A stretch of DNA of 64,000 nucleotides, from assembly GCF_004792665.1 (NCBI RefSeq), contig NZ_SRZX01000010.1, positions 19,992-83,991 of the forward strand, read 5' to 3'. Below the pieces are notes generated by a model. That model saw only the letters and a list, made by a program, of their open reading frames with translations. It made no database searches and was not told the origin of the DNA. The position numbers and the translations under genes were made by a program. Below are positions 46,101 through 54,358 of the stretch, piece after piece. This DNA comes from Marinobacter orientalis. GTDB lineage: Bacteria > Pseudomonadota > Gammaproteobacteria > Pseudomonadales > Oleiphilaceae. The number at the start of each line of letters is the position of its first letter. Within the stretch, counting starts at the first letter, position 1.

Positions 46101-46591
46101 GATCCGGGGTAGAGATTGGTCCAGTATTCGGCGCGCTGCCGGGCCAGATCCAGCTTGCCGGCCATCAGCGCCTTGCCCACATCACCCATGCGCGCACCGG
46201 ACAGAGCGATCAGCCCGTTGCTACGGCATTCAAGCCACTTGCGCTGGATAATGGGTTTGCCAAAACGCTGTCCCTCGGTATAACCCAGGGAGACTATTTC
46301 AGTGAGATTAAGGTAACCGTCGTTATCCCGCGCCAGAAGGGTAATGCGAAAAGGGTTGTCGGGCTCTTCCGGGTTTTCAATCCAGAGGTCGGCGCCAATC
46401 ACGGGCTTTACCCCGGCCCCCATGGCTGCCTTGTAAAAACGGACCAGGGAGCACATGTTGGACTGCTCGGTCAGGCCGACTGCTGGCATGCCCAGCTCGG
46501 CAACACGACTGATCAGTGGTTTCACCCTTACCAGTCCATCTACCATGGAATATTCGGAGTGCACGCGAAGGTGGACAAAGCTCTGTGACAT
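43109..46591 (-). CDS. dnaE: DNA polymerase III subunit alpha
   Basis: Catalytic subunit of the replicative polymerase, 1160 residues. The PHP domain opens with [19 protein letters not shown]. The polymerase catalytic Asp pair is in [22 protein letters not shown], and [41 protein letters not shown] and [21 protein letters not shown] are family blocks. An OB-fold region ([27 protein letters not shown]) lies near the C-terminus. A lipoprotein gene precedes it by 44 bases. Confidence 0.98.
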   Translation of the reverse strand: [1160 protein letters not shown]

Positions 46592-46635
46592 AACGCCGGG
46601 GTGTTCCTGCTAATTGGTTCCGGATCAGGGCTGAA

Positions 46636-47103
46636 TCAGCGCCTGATCAACTCTTTGATATCTTCCTCGGTCTGGGCGCCGAAGCGGGCCTCAACCAGGT
46701 TTCCATCGGGGTTGACAATAAACGTCGCCGGCAGGGCTACCGGCGTTTTCCAGCCGAACTCAGGGCCGGGGTCCTCGGCCAGCATGGCGTACTCGATCCC
46801 CATGTTTTCTCCGAGATCAATCAGCTCCTGGCCCTGAATGTCATCAAAGTTTACACCCAGGACAACAATATCGGAGTAGCTGTCAAGATCATTCAGTTCC
46901 GGTATTTCCTCCAGACAGGGTTTGCACCATTCCGCCCAGTAATTGACCAGCACCCAGTGGCCGCGCAGACTTTCCCAATCCAGCACCGTTCCGTCCGGCT
47001 TTTCAAACTCCTGATTCTGGCAGCCCACCAGTATCAACAGGGCCAGTATCATACCGATCCTGCTCAACCCGCTGGAATAACACGATTTTGCAGGGTACTG
47101 CAC
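46636..47103 (-). CDS. TlpA-family thioredoxin-like lipoprotein
   Basis: Predicted membrane-tethered thiol-disulfide protein of 155 residues. The N-terminus is a lipoprotein signal (GLSRIGMILALLILVGC, lipobox LVGC) followed by a thioredoxin fold with the redox motif AEWCKPCLEEIPEL. Other TlpA/ResA marks are WVLVNYWAEW and VALPATFIVNPDGNLV with the cis-Pro. The GTG at 47103 is chosen because AGGAGGG lies six to seven bases upstream; longer frames lack such a site. Likely role is periplasmic reduction, but the substrate cannot be told. Transcribed toward dnaE. Confidence 0.88.
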   Translation of the reverse strand: MQYPAKSCYSSGLSRIGMILALLILVGCQNQEFEKPDGTVLDWESLRGHWVLVNYWAEWCKPCLEEIPELNDLDSYSDIVVLGVNFDDIQGQELIDLGENMGIEYAMLAEDPGPEFGWKTPVALPATFIVNPDGNLVEARFGAQTEEDIKELIRR

Positions 47104-47238
47104 GGAGTGCCCTCCTGTTAGACTACGGCGCCTGAACATACTTGCGGTCAACCCGATCCGGAAAAGAAAAGAACCATGACAGAACCCACCGGAATTTTCC
47201 ACAACGCGGATTGACCGAACCCCAAACAGGAGAGAAAC

Positions 47239-47844
47239 ATGGCTTCCGAGGCTCCATACATTCTGGTGCTCTATTATACCCGTAGTGGCCAGACTGCGGA
47301 GATGGCGATCCAGATTGCCCGGGGGGTGGCCCGGATTCCGGGCATTGAGGCCAGAATCCGCACGGTGCCGGCTGTTTCGCCGGACACAGAGGCCTCACTG
47401 CCGGCGGTCCCCGACGATGGCGCTCCCTACGCCAGCAAGGGCGACCTGGCGAACTGTGCCGGCCTGGCCATTGGCAGCCCCACCCGCTTTGGCAACATGG
47501 CAGCGCCGCTAAAATACTTCCTCGACAGTACCGGGGACCTCTGGGTCAACGGAGCTCTTACAGGCAAACCCGCCGGCGCCTTCACCTCCACCGGCAGCCT
47601 CCATGGCGGACAGGAAAGTACCTTGCTGACAATGATGGTGCCGCTGCTGCATCACGGTATGGTGTTATGCGGCGTACCCTACTCGGAAAATGCACTCAGC
47701 CAGACCACCGCCGGTGGTACACCTTACGGCCCCTCCCACTGGGCCGGTACCGGAGAGCAGCAGGCTCTGACTGACCATGAAAAAACAATTTGCCAGGCAT
47801 TCGGTGAACGTCTGGCCCGCCTTGCCGTAAAACTCAGTGACTGA
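47239..47844 (+). CDS. wrbA: NAD(P)H:quinone oxidoreductase, WrbA family
   Basis: Flavodoxin-like FMN protein of 201 residues that reduces quinones by two electrons. The FMN phosphate loop is LYYTRSGQTAEMA. The WrbA block GSPTRFGNMAAPLKYFLDSTGDLWVNGALTGKPAGAFTSTGSLHGGQESTL is nearly complete, followed by GGTPYGPSHWAG. AGGAGAGAAAC precedes the ATG. Followed 29 bases later by the DUF2069 gene, a pairing seen in pseudomonads. Confidence 0.94.
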   Translation: MASEAPYILVLYYTRSGQTAEMAIQIARGVARIPGIEARIRTVPAVSPDTEASLPAVPDDGAPYASKGDLANCAGLAIGSPTRFGNMAAPLKYFLDSTGDLWVNGALTGKPAGAFTSTGSLHGGQESTLLTMMVPLLHHGMVLCGVPYSENALSQTTAGGTPYGPSHWAGTGEQQALTDHEKTICQAFGERLARLAVKLSD

Positions 47845-47873
47845 CAGCCCATCATCCAAAAACGGAATCCCGA

Positions 47874-48242
47874 ATGATTCACAATCCGAAAGCACGCATC
47901 ACGGCCCGTCTGACCATTGCGCTCTATCTCGCAACCCTGATCACTCTGGTGGTAACCACTTTTTATCCGGTACAGACTGAGGGCGTCTCGGTAACCCTGA
48001 TGCTCAGCATCAAACTGATCCCGCTACTGGCTTTCGCCGTTCCGGTATTCCGGGGCAATAACCGCGGTTACATCTGGCTGAGCTTCGTGGTCATTTTCTA
48101 TTTTACCCGTCACGTCGTTTCCGCCTGGCTCAGCGAAGGCGACATTGCCCCGCTGATCCTTACCGGGCTGACCTTCCTGCTGTTTACAGTAGCCATGGTG
48201 CATCTGAAGGTAAATCGTCCGCAGCCGGCTTCAGAAACCTGA
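47874..48242 (+). CDS. DUF2069 domain-containing membrane protein
   Basis: Small inner-membrane protein of 122 residues with about four hydrophobic helices (LTIALYLATLITLVVTTFY, LMLSIKLIPLLAFAVPVF, YIWLSFVVIFYFTRHVVSAW, PLILTGLTFLLFTVAMV). The order and the R-x-N-x-R-G-Y-I-W loop match DUF2069. Unknown function; probably co-transcribed with wrbA. Confidence 0.85.
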   Translation: MIHNPKARITARLTIALYLATLITLVVTTFYPVQTEGVSVTLMLSIKLIPLLAFAVPVFRGNNRGYIWLSFVVIFYFTRHVVSAWLSEGDIAPLILTGLTFLLFTVAMVHLKVNRPQPASET

Positions 48243-48358
48243 CGGGAAACGTGCCATGGCTGGCAGCACCCGCCCACACCTGCGCCTCCACAGAAGCACG
48301 CTGACGCTCAGGAACACCGGCACTGCGCCGGTAGCCAACACTGAAAATTTTCAGGCGC

Positions 48359-49408
48359 TCATTTACCCGGGGAGACACCACACTGATGGAGAAGCCGCTG
48401 CCAGCGCCGGGCGTGAGAGGCAACGGCCCGGTCAAGCTGCCCCCAGAGGCTTGCGGTATTTTCTGTATCCAGGTTCTGCCGATACCATTCCTGAAAAGCC
48501 GCAGGCATGATATCCGCCTGCTGGGTCGCCAGTTCCGACAGTGGTTCGATCAGAGCCTCTCTCGCCTCATCGACGTTTTCCAGATACGTCTCGATGCCAT
48601 TGGCGTAAGCCGTGACATAGGTCTCTCCGAGGGCCTCAGGCAGCTTTCCGTCCCCCTCTTCGGGGCACAGTGGATCGGTTTCGGTTCTCTCGATCAAAAG
48701 CGCCGTCGCGTCATCAAGCCGCATCGTCAGTAACCTGGCGCTGTTCATCAACTGGCCTGCGCGGTGCTCAGCCTGCCAGCGCTGCTGCACCTCACCAACA
48801 TAATCCAGCTGCTCACCCGTGTTGCCTCCCAACAGGCCGGCCACTGTCTGGTTGAGCTGTCTGACGCCAGCGGACAACTCAGCGACTACGGGATCATCGC
48901 TGCCCTTCGGGTAATACCCTTGCGACCGGGTAAATAACCGCTCCATCTCTTCCACGCCCCAGGTTGCGTTCCACAGAGCGATTGAGAGCGTTTCGGATTT
49001 GCTCTCGATAGCCTCTCCCAGCTCTTCCTTGACGCCTTCCCGTTCGGCTTCGGGGATACAGTCCTCTGCTGCCTGGATAAAACGCGTTTCGTAACGCAAT
49101 CGGTTCAGAGGTTGCATGACCCGGCCCATGATCGAGTTTTTCTCACCAACGACGTATTGCAGCTCACAGCCATAGAGAGACAGGAAATCCAGCATGCTCA
49201 TATCCAGGTCCGGCATCTCCAGGACACGCTCACGCCGGCGGGGAATCTGTGGAACCGGGGCAACCTTCGATAGCGAGGGACTCAAATCAAGGGCATCGGC
49301 CACCTGCGCCACGTAGCCATCCATCATCTCTGGAACACCTGAATCCGGAGCGCAGCCGGAGAGCCACAGGCAAAGAAGCGGAGCTGTCAGATATTTGCTA
49401 TCGGGCAA
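48359..49408 (-). CDS. DUF3080 family lipoprotein
   Basis: Predicted lipoprotein of 349 residues: a short signal with lipobox WLSGC at about residue 19, then an all-helical mature part rich in Glu, Leu and Arg. Segments such as LSLYGCELQYVVGEKNSIMGRVMQPLNRLRYETRFI match the DUF3080 family. Function unknown. The start is a TTG with AGGAGG four bases upstream. A convergent gene pair with DUF2069 lies 116 bp away. Confidence 0.8.
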   Translation of the reverse strand: MPDSKYLTAPLLCLWLSGCAPDSGVPEMMDGYVAQVADALDLSPSLSKVAPVPQIPRRRERVLEMPDLDMSMLDFLSLYGCELQYVVGEKNSIMGRVMQPLNRLRYETRFIQAAEDCIPEAEREGVKEELGEAIESKSETLSIALWNATWGVEEMERLFTRSQGYYPKGSDDPVVAELSAGVRQLNQTVAGLLGGNTGEQLDYVGEVQQRWQAEHRAGQLMNSARLLTMRLDDATALLIERTETDPLCPEEGDGKLPEALGETYVTAYANGIETYLENVDEAREALIEPLSELATQQADIMPAAFQEWYRQNLDTENTASLWGQLDRAVASHARRWQRLLHQCGVSPGK

Positions 49409-49457
49409 GGGGCCTCCTGCTCAAAGGGCTTTCAGAGAGGAAGGCGCAAAGGATTGG

Positions 49458-50150
49458 TCAACGCTGCTGAAGCAGGGAATCAACTCCGGCAAAGTCCCTG
49501 GCTACTGCCCGCCCGGTCTGCGCAAGGTCACCCTCCCGGATCAGCCAGACCGTGCGCATGCCTGCCTTCTCCGCGGCTTGCAATTCGGCCTCCACGTCGG
49601 AGAGGAACAGTACGGTGCCGGGATCAACGCCCAGCTCACTGACGATGTTGCTGTAGGACTCTGGTTCTTTCTTACCACCGACACGGGTGTCGAAGTAACC
49701 GGAAAAGAAGGGGGTCAGGTCCCCGGCCTCGCTAAAACCGAATATCAGCTTCTGCGCCTTCACAGAACCGGAAGAATATACGAACAGACGCAGCCCCCGA
49801 TCATGCCAGCGCTGCAGGTATTCGGCCGCGTCCTCATAAACGTGGCCTCTGAAGGCACCTCGCTGGTAACCCTGCGCCCAGAGCATGCCCTGCAGGGCCT
49901 TCAGTGGTGTTTCCTTGCGATCTTCGCGAATCCAGGTCTCCAGCACACCGATGAGCCCTTCAATATCGTCCCTGGCAACTCCGGAAATTTGCGCAACGGC
50001 ATCCAGTTGCTCACGGATCTCGATGCTGTCGGCGTTGCCCTCACGCACGAAATCGGCCATGTGCTCAGCCGAGTAGGGAAACAACACATCATGAACAAAG
50101 GAGATCGAACTGGTCGTGCCCTCGATGTCGGTCAGGATAACGCGGATCAT
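49458..50150 (-). CDS. mtnC: Enolase-phosphatase E1 (acireductone synthase)
   Basis: HAD-superfamily bifunctional enzyme of methionine salvage, converting 2,3-diketomethylthiopentyl-1-phosphate to acireductone. 230 residues. Motif I is LTDIEGTTSSISFVHDVLFPYS, motif II LFVYSSGSVKAQKLIFGFS, motif III region GGKKEPESYSNIVSELGVDPGTVLFLSDVEAELQAA. ATGA overlap with mtnD. Confidence 0.94.
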   Translation of the reverse strand: MIRVILTDIEGTTSSISFVHDVLFPYSAEHMADFVREGNADSIEIREQLDAVAQISGVARDDIEGLIGVLETWIREDRKETPLKALQGMLWAQGYQRGAFRGHVYEDAAEYLQRWHDRGLRLFVYSSGSVKAQKLIFGFSEAGDLTPFFSGYFDTRVGGKKEPESYSNIVSELGVDPGTVLFLSDVEAELQAAEKAGMRTVWLIREGDLAQTGRAVARDFAGVDSLLQQR

Positions 50151-50707
50151 CCGGCAGCTCCTGCCAGCCGCTCATAACGGGGCAGGCGGCTGGCAATGTC
50201 TTCACCGGTGAAATCTGCAACCCAGCCTTCAGGGTTGGTGAACAGGCGAATGCAGGTGAACGCAGGCTCCGGCCCCATATCGAACCAGTGGCGGGTGCCA
50301 TCGGGTACGCTGATCAGGTCATTTTTCTGGCACAGAACGGCATACACCTGATCACCGAAATGCAGGTAAAACAGGCCCTGACCCCGAACGAAAAAGCGTA
50401 CTTCGTCTTCGCTGTGCACATGTTCATCGAGGAATTTCCTGCGAAAAACCTCTTTCTGGGGGTTGTCCGGGTTGAGGCTGATGACATCTGCGGCCTGAAA
50501 GCCACATTCATCCTTGAGCGCCCGGATCTCACCTCCATACGCTTCAATGATGTCTTCCGCTGACGCATCTGCAGGCAGATCCCGGGTAGCCCATTGCTCG
50601 AATCTCACACCATGTTCCGCCAGCAGGTTGGCAATCTTGCCGGCGTCCTCGGTTACAACGCGGGGTGTCTCAGGCGCGCTCTGGTCAAAAATACTCAGGG
50701 TAGTCAT
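50147..50707 (-). CDS. mtnD: Acireductone dioxygenase
   Basis: Cupin metal enzyme of methionine salvage; with iron it makes the methionine precursor KMTB, with nickel an off-pathway product. 186 residues. The metal set is FLDEHVHSEDEVRFFVRGQGLFYLHFGD plus the later His in VPDGTRHWFDMG. Overlaps mtnB by four bases. Confidence 0.94.
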   Translation of the reverse strand: MTTLSIFDQSAPETPRVVTEDAGKIANLLAEHGVRFEQWATRDLPADASAEDIIEAYGGEIRALKDECGFQAADVISLNPDNPQKEVFRRKFLDEHVHSEDEVRFFVRGQGLFYLHFGDQVYAVLCQKNDLISVPDGTRHWFDMGPEPAFTCIRLFTNPEGWVADFTGEDIASRLPRYERLAGAAG

Positions 50708-51330
50708 CGGCGGACCCTCATGGTTTCAAGCTCACATTCAAAGAGAAATTCAAAGGCTTCAACATGGCGCAGACAGTCTGACATGGTCCTGCCCCAGGTA
50801 TAAAGACCATGCCCGCGGATCAGATAACCTGGCTGCCGCGGATGCTGCCGGAACCATTCCCCGGTTTCCCTCGCAAGCGCGGCAATGTCCTGGGTATTGT
50901 CAAAAACCGGCACCATCAGCTCTGATTCGTGGGTATCAATACCCGCAAAGGCCTTCTGCAGCTCGTAGCCCTGCAGAGTCAACGGTTCTCCGGCTGGCAG
51001 CAGGCGGCTCAGCACCGTTGCCTTGACCGAATGGGTATGCAACACCGCACCAACCTCGGGAAAAGCCTGGTACAGAACCGTGTGCAACTGTGTTTCAGCT
51101 GACGAGCGCGCGTTGCTGTGAACAGCTTTCCCGGCCAGATCGACCACCATCACATCACCAGCAACCAGCTGACCCTTGTGGCGACCGGAGACGGTGACAG
51201 CGATATGCCCGTCATCAATCCGCGCCGAATAGTTGCTGCTTGTGGCCGGAGACCAGCCCTGGCCATAGAGAAAACGGCCGGCATCGATGATGGATTGTGC
51301 GGCAATGGCGTAGCGGGTTACATCAAACAA
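50704..51330 (-). CDS. mtnB: Methylthioribulose-1-phosphate dehydratase
   Basis: Class II aldolase-fold zinc enzyme, 208 residues, dehydrating MTRu-1-P in methionine salvage. Marks: GWSPATSSNYSARID, VLHTHSVKATVLSRL (zinc His pair) and YLIRGHGLYTWGRTMSDCLRHVEAFEFLFECEL. TTG start with GAGG six bases upstream. The cluster mtnB-mtnD-mtnC holds the later steps; mtnA and the nucleosidase/kinase are not in the window. Confidence 0.93.
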   Translation of the reverse strand: MFDVTRYAIAAQSIIDAGRFLYGQGWSPATSSNYSARIDDGHIAVTVSGRHKGQLVAGDVMVVDLAGKAVHSNARSSAETQLHTVLYQAFPEVGAVLHTHSVKATVLSRLLPAGEPLTLQGYELQKAFAGIDTHESELMVPVFDNTQDIAALARETGEWFRQHPRQPGYLIRGHGLYTWGRTMSDCLRHVEAFEFLFECELETMRVRR

Positions 51331-51427
51331 AGGCTACCTCGGAACAGACGCGCCGGACTGGCGCTGAGCGATTTTCAGTATAAGGCTGGACGAGCCACCC
51401 GCAAATGCTCACAGGCAGCACTGCGGC

Positions 51428-51619
51428 TTATTTTACGACGTCGTCACCGTCCTTGTCGGTCCAGATCTTGCGTTCGCCAGTTCCCATTTTCCCTTCAGAA
51501 TTCCAGACCTCACGATCCGTTGTCGCCTCCTTGACCTTGCCGCCATCATCCCAGATAACACGATCCTTGCACCCGGCCAGTGCCGCTACCAGGAAAACCA
51601 CCAACATCAGCTGTTTCAT
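51428..51619 (-). CDS. Small lipoprotein with three Trp-containing repeats
   Basis: A 63-residue predicted lipoprotein: signal MKQLMLVVFLVAALAGC with lipobox LAGC, then a 46-residue mature part built from three imperfect repeats. These are DRVIWDDGGKVKEA, DREVWNSEGKMGTG and ERKIWTDKDGDDVV, with consensus (D/E)-R-x-(I/V)-W-x-x-x-G-K. GGAGG lies five bases before the ATG, a strong translation signal for a short gene. I do not recognise the family. It stands alone between mtnB and the Smr gene on the same strand. Confidence 0.75.
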   Translation of the reverse strand: MKQLMLVVFLVAALAGCKDRVIWDDGGKVKEATTDREVWNSEGKMGTGERKIWTDKDGDDVVK

Positions 51620-51661
51620 TCTTACCTCCGCACCGATTTCATCGGTTTTGACGAACTATTC

Positions 51662-52240
51662 TCAGGAACCATGGATTTCACGGTTACGTTGCTTGTCGCG
51701 ATCGCCTTTACGAATCATGACATAGGCAGCACCGGTGCCACCGTGACGCTTCTGAGCAGAGTGGAACGCCAGCACATTATCCAGCTCCGGGAGCCATTTG
51801 GCGATATAGCTCTTGAGCTGGGCAATACCGTCCGGATTACGCTCCCCCTTGCCGTGCAGGATGATCACGGATCGCAGACCATAGCGGACACAATCTGAAA
51901 TAAAGTCAAACACCTCCCTGCGCGCCTCCTCCACGGTCATCCGGTGCAGATCGAGGCGGGCCTCAATGGGGTACTGGCCAAGACGGAGCTTGCGAAACAC
52001 GCCGTGCTGGACGCCAGGCCGCTGCCAGCAAAGCACATCGTGTGCCCCCAGTGGTTCTACCATATCAGCCGTCAAAGGGTTGCGATCCTTCAACGGCTGG
52101 TCCATGGCTGACCGCTGCCGTTCGAGATGTCCGGGCGTCAGCTCTTTAGGGGTCTTAACGTCGGCCTTGTTCGGCTTCCGGATGCGACGGACGTCCTTCA
52201 TCTCCTCCAGAAAGCTCAGGCGCTCATCTTTGGTCGTCAT
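51662..52240 (-). CDS. Smr/MutS2-type domain protein (YfcN/SmrA-like)
   Basis: Cytoplasmic protein of about 192 residues with a C-terminal Smr domain: YPIEARLDLHRMTVEEARREVFDFI (LDLHGMT-like motif), SVIILHGKGERNPDG (HGKG motif) and LDNVLAFHSAQKRHGGTGAAYVMIR (TGxxYVxL-like). Smr domains are nucleic-acid nicking or RNA endonuclease modules, and small stand-alone Smr proteins act on RNA/ribosomes in some bacteria. The N-terminal ~85 residues are charged. An ATG at 52240 is chosen; the ribosome site is weak. Confidence 0.87.
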   Translation of the reverse strand: MTTKDERLSFLEEMKDVRRIRKPNKADVKTPKELTPGHLERQRSAMDQPLKDRNPLTADMVEPLGAHDVLCWQRPGVQHGVFRKLRLGQYPIEARLDLHRMTVEEARREVFDFISDCVRYGLRSVIILHGKGERNPDGIAQLKSYIAKWLPELDNVLAFHSAQKRHGGTGAAYVMIRKGDRDKQRNREIHGS

Positions 52241-52424
52241 GTCGGTATCATTTTGCAGTCGGGTTAACAGGACTTTACCACCCGCTTCCCCCATCATAAA
52301 GAACAGCAGCCAGGCCATACCCGTCATAGCGGAAATAATTGACTATCAGACGAAAATCTTAGGGCCGCAGGTCCGATAGTTAGGCTACACTTCAGGCTCA
52401 TAACAAAGACAACGGAGCGCGTTT

Positions 52425-54341
52425 ATGACCGCCGCACCCCAGGACAGCGAGCGCCCCCAGAACACCCGCGCCATTATGACCTTCCTGCGTGAGCATTCGC
52501 CATTCTCAAACATGGATGACTCGCAGCTGGCCCATTTTGCAGAGCACGCCTCCCTGCGGTTTTATGCCGACGGCGATGTCGTGCTTTCGCCAGAGGACGG
52601 GCCGGTAAAACGCTTCTATATCGTTAAACAGGGGCGCATTCGCGGCGAACGGGCCCGTGACAAGGATGGCGAGACAGAAACCACCTTCGAGATCAGCCAG
52701 GGTGAATGCTTTCCTCTGGCGGCACTGATCGGGGAACGCCCCACCCGCACACTTCATCGCGCCTGCGGAGACACCTTCTGCCTCAGCATCGAACACGATA
52801 CGTTTGTAACACTCTTCTCCCAGAGCGATGCTTTTCGTGATTTCTGCCTGCGTGGCGTAAGCAGCCTGCTTGACCAGGTAAACCAGAGAATCCAGAGCGG
52901 GGCCATGGCCTCCATTGGCTCCAGCAACTCACTGGACACCCCTCTGGAACGGTACGCCATTCGCAACCCCATTGTATGCTCGCCCGATCTTCCGGTACGA
53001 AAGGCTGTCGCGCGGATGCATGAAAACAGCGTGGGCAGCATTGTAATCACCGATAACGAACGGCACCCCACGGGCATCTTTACTCTCAGGGACCTGCGCA
53101 CCATGGTGGCGGAAGAAAAAGGCCCCCTGGACACACCCATCGGGCAGGTGATGACAAAAGACCCCTGCTGCCTGACGGCCCAGGCCGACGCGTTTGAGGC
53201 CGCCATGCTCATGGCTGAGCACCATTTTGCGCATATCTGTGTGGTGGATGATGACAACCGCCTGATAGGCATGGTCTCGGAACGGGACCTGTTCTCTTTG
53301 CAACGGGTGGACCTGGTTAATCTTGCCCGCACCATCGGCACTGCCAGCCATCTCCGGACTCTGATCAGCCTGAGGTCCGATGTGTCGAGGCTGGTGGATT
53401 CAATGCTCGCCCACGGGGCGGATTCCGGCCAGGTGGTCAAGATCATTACTACCCTGAACGATGTCACTGTGCGCCGGGTGCTGGAACTGAATATCAAGAA
53501 GAGTGACCCGGGAATACCCTTTACCTGGCTGACGTTCGGCAGCGAGGGCCGACAGGAGCAGACCCTGCTGACGGACCAGGACAACGGCATCCTGTTCCAG
53601 ATACCCGAGGGGATGACCGAAGACCAGGTCAGGGAAAAGCTGCTGCCCTTTGCGGAAACGGTCAACAAGGAACTGGCAGAATGCGGGTTCACCTGGTGTA
53701 AAGGCAATATCATGGCCAGCAACCCGAAGCTGTGTCTCAGCAGCAGGGAATGGGATGACTGGTTCATCCGCTTTATTGACGCATCGACGCCCCAAAACCT
53801 AGTTTATTCTTCAATATTCCTGGATATGAGATCCATATTCGGTCCTAAAGAGCCGCTTGATGCTTTGTTGGATAAAGTTCTCACTCGCATCCGCAAAAAT
53901 GCCCTGTTCCAGAAAATGCTTGCAGGCAATGCCATCACCCGCAAACCTCCCCTGACCATGTTCCGCAACTTCCGCTATGTCCAGGAAGGCAAGAAAAACA
54001 AGCTGGACCTTAAACGTCAGGGGCTGGCGCCCTTCGTGGAGGCCGTCCGGGTATTTGCCCTGGCCAACGGGGTCGGCGAAGCCAATACACTTGAACGCAT
54101 GAACAAACTGGCAGAGAAAGACATTTTCGATCCCAAGGATGCCAAAGCCTGGCAAGAGGCCTATAGCCTGATTCAGGCAATAAGGATGAGATCTCATCAG
54201 GAACAGCTGGAGCGGGACGAGCCATTGTCCAACTACATCAATCCGGACGACCTGAACCCTCTGGACCGGCGCATACTTCGCGAATCATTCCGCCAGGCGC
54301 AGCGACTGCAGCAGAAGCTGGAACTGACTTATCAACTCTGA
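52425..54341 (+). CDS. cNMP-binding/CBS/DUF294 nucleotidyltransferase-like protein
   Basis: Multi-domain cytoplasmic protein of 638 residues. It has an N-terminal cyclic-nucleotide-binding-like domain (about 20-150), a CBS pair (about 180-300, e.g. VRKAVARMHENSVGSIVITDNERHPTGIFTLRDL), and a GlnD-like DUF294 nucleotidyltransferase domain with GSEGRQEQTLLTDQDNGILF near residues 372-391 (GS motif and two Asp). A DUF294 C-terminal helical domain follows (IMASNPKLCLSSREWDDWF, RPPLTMFRNF-like). It probably senses nucleotides and modifies a partner, but the substrate is unknown. Followed 17 bases later by an exonuclease gene and then the symporter. Confidence 0.9.
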   Translation: MTAAPQDSERPQNTRAIMTFLREHSPFSNMDDSQLAHFAEHASLRFYADGDVVLSPEDGPVKRFYIVKQGRIRGERARDKDGETETTFEISQGECFPLAALIGERPTRTLHRACGDTFCLSIEHDTFVTLFSQSDAFRDFCLRGVSSLLDQVNQRIQSGAMASIGSSNSLDTPLERYAIRNPIVCSPDLPVRKAVARMHENSVGSIVITDNERHPTGIFTLRDLRTMVAEEKGPLDTPIGQVMTKDPCCLTAQADAFEAAMLMAEHHFAHICVVDDDNRLIGMVSERDLFSLQRVDLVNLARTIGTASHLRTLISLRSDVSRLVDSMLAHGADSGQVVKIITTLNDVTVRRVLELNIKKSDPGIPFTWLTFGSEGRQEQTLLTDQDNGILFQIPEGMTEDQVREKLLPFAETVNKELAECGFTWCKGNIMASNPKLCLSSREWDDWFIRFIDASTPQNLVYSSIFLDMRSIFGPKEPLDALLDKVLTRIRKNALFQKMLAGNAITRKPPLTMFRNFRYVQEGKKNKLDLKRQGLAPFVEAVRVFALANGVGEANTLERMNKLAEKDIFDPKDAKAWQEAYSLIQAIRMRSHQEQLERDEPLSNYINPDDLNPLDRRILRESFRQAQRLQQKLELTYQL

Positions 54342-54358
54342 CCACCGGGCCGACTGTC

